This document shows, in pieces, positions 57,503 to 64,000 of a stretch of DNA of 64,000 nt; the stretch's first letter is position 1; every line of letters starts with the position of its first letter. Source of the DNA: Vibrio maritimus (lineage in GTDB: Bacteria; Pseudomonadota; Gammaproteobacteria; Enterobacterales; Vibrionaceae); assembly GCF_021441885.1 (NCBI RefSeq), contig NZ_CP090440.1, positions 62,001 through 126,000 of the forward strand. Direction: 5' to 3'. Position numbers and translations under genes: made by a program. The notes under the pieces were generated by a model. The model saw only the letters and a program-made list of their open reading frames with translations. It was not told where the DNA came from and made no database searches.

Positions 57503-58551
57503 GGCTTTGTTGCGTAATTCGGACAGAAAACTAAACCGTCCGAAATTGAGTAATTCTTAAACAACAAACTGAGTTTCAGGCATACCAAGCCCTGTAAGCT
57601 TGTTAAGCGCTTTAATCATGGCGTAGGTTTCCTGAGCATTGTAGTTTCTCAGGCTTAACCTCCCACCTAGCAACTGCTTCACTCGATGCATGGCTGTTTC
57701 TGAGAGTGAACGCTTATGATATCCATATCGTTCTTTCCACTTCTTATTTGAGCCGTGGAGCTTCTGGCAACCTACCGCCAGATTGCGAGGATGCCCTTGC
57801 TCCCAGAGGGCTGCTCCTTCCCTTGGCGGGATGAGCGGAACCGCTCGCTTTATCCGTATGGCATCATGGCAATTTCTTGTGTCATAAGCGCCATCACCTG
57901 ATATCTTAATGATTTTACGACGTGTCTGCTTAAGTAAGTTGGGAAGCTCTTCGGCATCGGTTACATTAGATAAACTCAACTCTGCTGCGACTATTTCGTG
58001 GGGGTTGGCATCTACTGCGATATGTAGCTTGCGCCAGACTCTACGCTTCTCGTCAGTACCGTGCTTCTTGACCTTCCATTCACCTTCACCATAAACCTTG
58101 AGACCAGTGGCATCAATGGTCAAATGCTATATCGCACCTCTGGTTTTAGTTTTAAATGAAACCTCAACTTCCTTGGCTCGACGGCTTATACAGGTGTAAT
58201 GCGGACAAACAAGCGTGTATGTTAGCCAGCTTAAATACTGAGTCTAGAAAACCTTGCAGCGCTCTCAATGGCATAGAGAAAACGCGTTTTACCATCAACG
58301 CGGTAGTAATGGCTAGGTCGCTGAATCGACGACGCCTGCCGCGCTTGCTCTGTTTGCTTTGCTTCCACTCGCGAATGGCTTCCTCATCAATCCAGAAAGT
58401 GTGTGAACCACGGTTGATTAGGGCTTTGTTGTACTGGTTCCAGTTAGTTGTTTTGTCACGAGGTTTCGGCATAAGGCTATGGTGATTAACTGATGTAGCC
58501 GATCAGATCGAAACTTCCTGATTTAGTTCCATCGATTTATGCAACAAAGCC
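57503..58551 (-). mobile_element. IS5-family element, copy F, full length with both termini
   Basis: A 1,049-bp element with both termini (ggctttgttgcgtaattcgg at 57503 and ..gcaacaaagcc ending 58551). The transposase starts at 58472 (MPKPRDKTTNWNQYNKALIN) and is open to the region of IHACLSALHLYK. There a small insertion shifts frame; it resumes at 58123 (MTIDATGLKVYGEGEWKVKK) and runs 188 codons to 57557. It is the most complete IS5 copy in the window and the best reference for the others. I see no clear target duplication. Confidence 0.85.
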
Positions 58552-59060
58552 GGTTTAGTTGAAAACAACCTCAACATTGAATAGACGATTCATAAGGTAG
58601 AGCGCTCCCATACCAAAGTTCTTGGCTCATTTGCTCTCAACCAAAAATCTAACTGACCTCTATTTAATACGTAATGATTCGAACCCTTGAATCGTTTACT
58701 AAGCTCGTTTTTGGCTTTTGAATTCACCAGTGTCTACGATAACTTTTTGATGGGGGCGTGATCGGATTCAATACCATTATTGAGAGACTTTACTTGTCGT
58801 TGTTAAACGTCTTGGCGAAGCTTATCCTGCTCTTTAAGGTGTGAGGTAGCACGAGCATAGGAGGAATGTTTATTGGTATTCAACGTCTGAGGTTGACGTA
58901 ACTCATTGGTGTGGACCCGTACCGACGAACACACCAAAGGATGACTTCAAGGGCGAAGTGTTTCCATTTGAACTCAGTGGTTTCCATCGTGTGCTACCAT
59001 GATGATAAGAGGAATAACACTATGGGTTAGCCAAGTTTTTGCAACAAGCCCCTTTTAGAC
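58552..59060 (-). mobile_element. IS6 internal-deletion derivative, copy 2
   Basis: Minus strand runs from ggggcttgttgcaaaaactt (59055) through TEFKWKHFALEVILWCVRRY, then GSTPMSY, directly into LNTNKHSSYARATSHLKEQ and SITPPSKS-like text, ending near ttttcaactaaacc. The fusion point is the same as in the copy at 46155, so this shortened form has moved as a unit. Confidence 0.75.
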
Positions 59061-59236
59061 GGTTAGATCTCCTGAAACTAAGTAGACTTCTTTAGTTTAG
59101 TTTCTCCTCCAGTTGTTTAATGATAATATGAAACCTGTAGCACATGAAGGATCTGTCTAGCTTTAGAAGAGATAGCGTGTAGGTCGTTTATATCGGCTTG
59201 CTCTATAAAAATTAGAACGTTGGTCAAGGGAGAACC

Positions 59237-60108
59237 ATGATGGTTAGAGTTGCGAGTGTTTTAGGTGACGAAAATACTGCAAATGCAGATTTGCACGCTA
59301 AATACATCAACGACGTAGTCGCCATTGAGCAACTGCCTCCAGAGCAGCAATACCACTTTGCCTCATTGGCTCGTCACGGAGATCAAGCTGCCAGAAACGT
59401 TATGATTGAGTCAAACCTAAGGTTGGTTGTGAAATTGGCACGTGGTTATATCAAGAGAGGTTTAAGTCATCTCTCGATTGGTGACCTGATTGAAGAGGGC
59501 AATATCGGGCTGATAAAGGCAGTGGACAAGTATGATCGGAGATGGGCTATCGTTTCATTACTTACGCGACATGGTGGATAAGGGAAAGTATTGAATCATC
59601 AATTATGAATACGGAACGTACGGTTCGATTGCCTGTTCATATTATAAAAGAGGTGCGTGAACTATATCGTGAGATGAATCAAATGCTCTCTTCAGTCCAC
59701 CATTTCCCTTCAGTTAGCGAGATTGCCGAACAAGTTAATGGAGAGGTGGGGCACGCAGGCGAGCTCATCAAGATGAGTGGTGATATTGAACCTAGGGTCA
59801 CGGTTGATTGCAGCTTCGCTCCCCCTCACCTTGATGCGATACCGTCGGGGGATAATGAGCAGCCATCACACTCTTATCAAAATCAACGCTTGCAAGTACA
59901 TATTGAAGCGCTCATTAGCCACCTTCCTGATAAATACCGCGACATCATGATTCATCGCTATGGATTATACGACAGAGAGGTGCTTTCACTGCGGGAGATT
60001 GGAACGATGAAACGCTTATCTATGGAGCGCATCAGACAGTTGCAAAATGAGGCTATAGGGACACTTCAACAAAAATTAAATTATATGGGGTGGACTGAAC
60101 GTTACTAA
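59237..60108 (+). pseudogene. RpoS-like sigma-70 factor with one-base frameshift
   Basis: The 5' frame (59237-59535) and 3' frame (59539-60108) join into a ~290-residue sigma factor. Region 2 reads ARHGDQAARNVMIESNLRLV, then VKLARGYIKRGLSHLSIGDL, then IEEGNIGLIKAVDKYD..MGYRFITYATWWIRES. Region 3 has TVRLPVHIIKEVRELYREM. Region 4 has ISHLPDKYRDIMIHRYGLYD, then MERIRQLQNEAIGTLQQKL. One missing base at about 59536 (gatcggag where relatives read gatccggag-like) causes the break. It resembles RpoS and the extra RpoS-like factors of Vibrionaceae (RpoQ type). GGGAG lies upstream of the ATG. One base would restore it, so a sequencing error is possible. Confidence 0.8.
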
Positions 60109-60143
60109 ACTGAGATTAGCGTTATAGGTTGTTAAATGAACGC

Positions 60144-60374
60144 TCAACATAGGTCGTCGGGCTCATCAAGAAAAGCGATGTCGAGAGCAAAGGCAATGCT
60201 AATCAGTAGTAACCCAAACTCTAAGCCGAAACGTGCTACTAAATCTATCAGCAATGGATAGTCAGCCAATAGCCAGTAACAGATGGAAGGAAAAACGCCT
60301 AAAAGGATTAGGATAAACCCTGTTGGAATGAGCCAAAACAGCGGACTTTTTATGATGTTAGTTAGGTGCAACAA
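60144..60374 (-). CDS. Small two-span membrane protein
   Basis: A 76-residue frame with TTG start at 60374 (or the next TTG) after AGAGG. Hydrophobic segments FWLIPTGFILILLGVFPSI and LEFGLLLISIAFALDIAFL flank a short loop, and the tail is acidic (DEPDDLC). It lies between the sigma factor and the globin, on the opposite strand. No family recognised. Confidence 0.45.
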   Translation of the reverse strand: MLHLTNIIKSPLFWLIPTGFILILLGVFPSICYWLLADYPLLIDLVARFGLEFGLLLISIAFALDIAFLDEPDDLC

Positions 60375-60443
60375 TGACCTCTACTTGGTTGATTGACTAC
60401 TCACTATTATGAAACAAAAGGTTATACAATTTAAGGGTATTCT

Positions 60444-60845
60444 ATGAATAGCAATGAAACCTTTCTTAACAGTTATCAAAGGTGTCGTATTGGTAGCGAG
60501 TTTATAAATGACTTTTTGGATTTATTTTGCGATGCTAACCCTCGCTTCCAAGAGCGTTTTCAAGAGGTTGATAAAGAAAAGCAAGCACGTATGATAAAAG
60601 CCTCTCTGATTTTGATACAGAACGCCTCCACAACGGCGTCAATACGCAACACGATCAGGAATTTGGCTATAAAGCACAAAGATATGGGGTTGGATATTTC
60701 TGCAAAGGAGCTTGATATGTGGGTCGATAGCCTTGTAGCAATTGTCGCGATATACGACCCATTATATGAGGAAGTTATTGAGTTAGCATGGCGTGATGCG
60801 CTTGCGTTAGGTGTTGAAATTATGAAGGACAAAAGTGTCCAATAG
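60444..60845 (+). CDS. Bacterial globin (haemoglobin-like)
   Basis: A 133-residue globin-fold protein. The order SEFINDFLDLFCDANPRFQE (B/C helices), KQARMIKASLILIQNAS (E), IRNLAIKHKDMGLDISAKEL (F, with proximal His78) and WVDSLVAIVAIYDPLYEEVI..AWRDALALGVEIM (G/H) matches the small single-domain globins found in Vibrio and other gamma-proteobacteria. It is expected to bind haem and a gaseous ligand (O2 or NO). AAGGG lies 6 bases before the ATG. It sits 70 bp downstream of the divergent small membrane gene and is followed by an IS6 relic. Confidence 0.7.
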   Translation: MNSNETFLNSYQRCRIGSEFINDFLDLFCDANPRFQERFQEVDKEKQARMIKASLILIQNASTTASIRNTIRNLAIKHKDMGLDISAKELDMWVDSLVAIVAIYDPLYEEVIELAWRDALALGVEIMKDKSVQ

Positions 60846-60854
60846 TTCAAATTA

Positions 60855-61230
60855 TAGGGCATTCCTCCTATGCTCATGCGATTGCCCGACCTAAGAAGGA
60901 GGGACGACTGCGAGCCGATGTCGAGCAACGGCAAGTGAAGTCTCTCAATAATGGTATTGAATCCGATCACGCCCCATCAAGAAACTCGTTGTAGGCACCG
61001 GTGGTTTCAAAATACGAAAGCGAGCCTGGTCAATCATTCAGTGCTTCGAATCATTACGGATGTTGAACAAAGGCCAGTTTGATTTCTGGTTACGTCATGA
61101 TGAACGTAAAATTTTTGTACGGGAGAGGTCCGCCTTCATGAATCGTCTATTCAATATCGAGGTGGTTCTCAATTAGAAATGGAAAGCGAAAGGTCGATGT
61201 TCTCTGACCACGTTTTTTGCAACAACCCTT
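60855..61230 (+). mobile_element. IS6-family C-terminal fragment
   Basis: Reads HSSYAHAIARPKKEGRLRAD, then VEQRQVKSLNNGIESDHAP.. and the conserved 3' tail to the terminus ttttttgcaacaaccc (about 61215-61230). The 5' half is missing and begins 10 bases after the globin stop. Confidence 0.75.
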
Positions 61231-61329
61231 TTATTAGTCTCAGCTCTAGGGTGAGGTTCGCGCCAGATTGTCCTTGCAAAATGAAAAGCGCACTAGGTTT
61301 CTGTTTGGGTCAACAGGTTTTCAATCTGG

Positions 61330-62330
61330 TTCTAACCGTTTTATCATCTTTCTACCCATCGAAAATTCGAGTTATACGTCGATTAAAAATGGTTTATTTG
61401 TAGTCATTACTGACCATGCGATTCGTGCTAGCTTATTTGCTAGTGCAACAACTGCAATATTGAAAGGCTTTTTCTGCTTAAGGTTGACATGCCAACTCCC
61501 AAAGTATCTCTCGACTGATTTGTCTCCCCATAAAATGGAGCGGACAGCATGAATGAATAATGTCCTTAGCTCTCGATTCCCCTGCTTTGAGATGCCCATC
61601 ATTGTCGTTTGCCGCCTGTAGAATACTGAATAGGTACTAGGCCAATCCAAGCGGCAAAGTTTCGGTCATTTTTGAAGTCGGTTGGGTTACAAACTGATGA
61701 AGTACAAGCGCTTGCTATAATAGGTCCTACGCTTGGTATTGTTTGCAACAATACCATTTGTTGATTTTCGATCTTATTACTAAGTCCTTCATAGTGCTCG
61801 AGTAACCCATTTAGTTTGAAGATTATTTGAAGTGGAACGTAATGTCCTTAATCAGCAGCCATTGAAAAAGGTTTTTCATCGAGGTGTGACCTTTTGGTAG
61901 GCTGACACCTAACTCAAGCAATATAGAGCCGACACGATTCATGTACGCTGTACTTTCTCTTATATAGCCACTTTTTAGCTTTCTTAACGTTGATATGACC
62001 TGAGCAGATTCGGTCTTGTGGCTTGTAAATCGCATTGAGAACTTGATGTAGCTTCTGCGATAGCGCATGCATCAATGAAGTGTATTGAGAGGGCTAGTTT
62101 TGCAGTGTATTCGAATGATTCACATTATTTTCTAGTAAGCCAATGTGCACCACCACATGACGCCATAGCTACTATCGAGAATTCTATACAAGATAAAACT
62201 CTAGCAGCTTTCTACGCGTTAGCTTTTTTCGGAATTGTTTGTTGCCTCGATTATCGTGAGCAGCAACGTGGAATGTATTTATATCTAGAGCGATACCAGT
62301 AATGTGAGCTATTGACCTGGGATACCTCCT
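61330..62330 (-). mobile_element. IS110-family element, degraded
   Basis: Minus-strand pieces in family order: a faint N-terminal part near 62250, KKLKSGYIRESTAYMNRVGS (about 61970), LEHYEGLSNKIENQQMVLLQ, then TIPSVGPIIASACTSSV, then NFAAWIGLVPIQYSTGGKRQ (61800-61620), then GISKQGNRELRTLFIHAVRS and FNIAVVALANKLARIAWSVM (to 61372). Several shifts. The usual GAR motif reads AVR. Confidence 0.75.
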
Positions 62331-62672
62331 ACTGAGCTCTGTTTGAGTTTAGCTATGAGGAGGGACGTACCTTCTCATTTAATGTGTTGATGCGTAGCAG
62401 GTTTCAAAGCGATGATAGTAGCACTTTTAACAAAGGCCTTAATCTAAGTATCACGCTTGTATTTTCCCTGCCAGACTATTTTATTCTGTTCACAGGCTGC
62501 GTGAATATGGAAAATATTTTTGCCAAGTCAGTACCAACTATAGTAATACTATTCATAAAATTCACTTTTCCATTTTTATTTTAGCTATCACCAATTCTAA
62601 TTGAGCATCGGGTTATTGAGATGGGCAGTATCCATATCATTGTTTACAAATACACCGCGTTTTTTACAAGAT
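62331..62672. other. Intergenic stretch downstream of the secreted protein gene
   Basis: No supported gene. Frames of 66-74 codons on the plus strand here lack ribosome sites and overlap the real gene on the other strand. Confidence 0.35.
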
Positions 62673-63308
62673 TTATTCTACTTTATAAACTTTCATAAAA
62701 TCCACCCTTGGATTTACCCCTGTGCCGTTTATATAAACATCATTATTGCTCGCTGTAAGCATGATACCAGCATCTACATAAGAAAATTCCTTTTGGAGGT
62801 TTATTGGTTTACTATATCGTACTGACACAAAGGATGCGCCTATTTTTCCATTATGGTTTGATTTATCTCTTGTTATATCAAAGAAAGATATTGCATATTC
62901 AAATGCATTAGGATATTCCGTTGTGCTCAGTTTAGATAATGAAGGGTTGTCTAATTCGTAAAGCCCTACAGACATGTAATTTTTTGATTTAACATTTTGT
63001 ATTGCATAGCTTCCAGAGTAATCATAATAACCACTTTTCTTTGGTATTTTTACTAGCTGCCAATGATATGAGTTCTCCCCCCTTAAGCAAAGGCTTGGTT
63101 TAAATTTTACGCCGGCAGATATGGCGCCAAAATTTTCAAATATCATTCTTTCATTACCATTGTTTTTATTATAATGAGTTATACAAATTCTATCACCAAT
63201 CTCCAATTGCGAAATAGAAGTAACCTCTTCAATATGACGATTTACGTTTGCGAAAGCAGTCATACTCATTGATAGACAGCAGGCGGTTAATAGTAATGTA
63301 TATTTCAT
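62673..63308 (-). CDS. Secreted protein of unknown family, possibly beta-trefoil
   Basis: A 211-residue exported protein. Residues 1-20 form a signal peptide (MKYTLLLTACCLSMSMTAFA). GGAG lies 8 bases upstream of the ATG. The mature part (ISQLEIGDRICITHYNKNNG, then NSYHWQLVKIPKKSGYYDYS, then GSYAIQNVKSKNYMSVGLYE) has the short hydrophobic strands and WQL/YAIQN pattern reminiscent of ricin-type or other beta-trefoil carbohydrate-binding domains. QxW motifs are not convincing. There is a single Cys pair (about 43 and 74). Intact and monocistronic. Confidence 0.55.
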   Translation of the reverse strand: MKYTLLLTACCLSMSMTAFANVNRHIEEVTSISQLEIGDRICITHYNKNNGNERMIFENFGAISAGVKFKPSLCLRGENSYHWQLVKIPKKSGYYDYSGSYAIQNVKSKNYMSVGLYELDNPSLSKLSTTEYPNAFEYAISFFDITRDKSNHNGKIGASFVSVRYSKPINLQKEFSYVDAGIMLTASNNDVYINGTGVNPRVDFMKVYKVE

Positions 63309-64000
63309 AATAGTTTCTCCATGTATAAATAACGCATAACGCCAAGCTAGATTTTACAGGAAGCCCTTCATTGCACATTAGTAACACATTCACTGGTTAA
63401 GCAAAAGATATTTTAAATTATAAATAATAAATAAGAGTTTTGTAGTGAAAATTATTTCCACGGTTATCAGAGGGCTAACGGTACGGTTTCGTACTCTCAG
63501 AACGTAGTTGCTAATATGTGGTTGGCTGCGCTAAAGTTTGTGCGTATAATCTGACTATTCATTCACCGTAATGACGCGCCGATAATCTTTATTATTTATG
63601 ATTACTAGCCTTTCAGTCACCCCCCCCGTATCACTCCAGATCCATTAATTTCCTGTTTGAATACTACAAAGCTTGGCAAAGAGCATAGAATTAAACTTTT
63701 CGGGATATCGAAATTATTTAAATCGCTAAAAGGCTCTACTGCAATCCTGGCTATATTTATGATTTATAAATTTTTTATGTATTTAATAGTAAACATTTTC
63801 TCATTAGTTTCACTTCGGCTAAGGGACCTAGACCATATAACCAATATGAAACTCTCCCTTCAGAAGGTAAAATTGAATAAGTTTCACTGTGTATACACAG
63901 TGGCTTGGCATAAAAAGGTTCATGGCTCAAATTATAATCAAAGACTTCACGTTAAAAGTACTGCAAGGGGGCATTTTCCTTTAAATACCAATATAAGTTA
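63309..64000. other. Right-edge non-coding region with a palindrome
   Basis: No gene is supported in the last 690 bases. A perfect 18-bp palindrome, cactgtgtatacacagtg, lies at 63885-63902. Confidence 0.4.

Noticed and set aside
63885..63902. LexA/SOS box
   Set aside because: CTGT and ACAG are separated by 6 bases instead of 8.
1..64000. tRNA, rRNA or integron attC sites
   Set aside because: I saw no cloverleaf with a CCA-like end, no rRNA motifs and no paired RYYYAAC/GTTRRRY sites of attC type. A program search would be more sensitive.

Overview
The window looks like part of a large, low-GC plasmid, or a plasmid-derived accessory region, from a marine gamma-proteobacterium. Vibrionaceae (Vibrio, Photobacterium, Aliivibrio or relatives) is my best guess. 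The grounds are two Rep_3-type replication initiators with iteron arrays, a small H-NS homologue, an RpoS-like extra sigma factor, a bacterial haemoglobin-like globin, and the mix of insertion sequences (IS3, IS5, IS6, IS66, IS110, IS200/IS605, IS256, group II intron). I saw no rRNA, tRNA or CRISPR array. Species assignment is inference only.

Layout. 0-6 kb: start of an HTH (probably partition) protein, then two divergent Rep_3 genes with their iterons lying back to back, separated by a dead IS3 copy. 5.6-8.6 kb: decayed IS200, outer-membrane-protein and IS256 relics. 8.6-22.6 kb: the best preserved and most interesting block. It holds a winged-helix regulator, an IbrB/IbrA-like pair (ParB-like plus PAPS-reductase-like), an OmpA-family protein and, directly coupled to it, a 3,486-residue predicted lipoprotein with about 34 bacterial Ig-like (Big_2-type) domains. 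Fourteen of these domains are encoded by an apparently identical 279-bp tandem repeat of about 64% GC inside a gene of roughly 40-45% GC. 22.6-25.3 kb: a relic of the giant protein's C-terminus, a secreted cysteine-rich protein and a paired-cysteine repeat protein. 25.3-33.4 kb: a segment bounded by inverted IS66 ends and holding IS110 and IS5 copies, a group II intron with intact maturase, a broken tyrosine recombinase and a broken AbiE-type toxin-antitoxin pair.

33.4-54.6 kb is an IS graveyard. Cargo genes survive in it: a 55-aa zinc ribbon, a gene with three in-frame TAG codons, a resolvase relic, a GLUG-repeat secreted protein, a truncated aminoglycoside 6-adenylyltransferase-like relic, an intact H-NS-like protein, a LuxR-type regulator and a phage gpA-like replication-endonuclease relic. 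54.9-64 kb: an intact AtoE-type short-chain fatty acid transporter beside a dadA fragment, more IS relics, an RpoS-like sigma factor split by one missing base, a globin and a secreted protein.

How it fits together. The likely working unit is the 8.6-22.6 kb block, where regulators of the IbrAB type sit beside a coupled OmpA/giant Ig-like surface module. In E. coli, IbrA/IbrB activate eib surface-protein genes, so a similar regulatory role here is a reasonable but untested inference. Most transposase genes carry stop codons, frameshifts or truncations, while most non-IS cargo genes are open. This argues for natural decay of the IS load, although some single-base breaks (sigma factor, AbiE genes) should be checked against reads.
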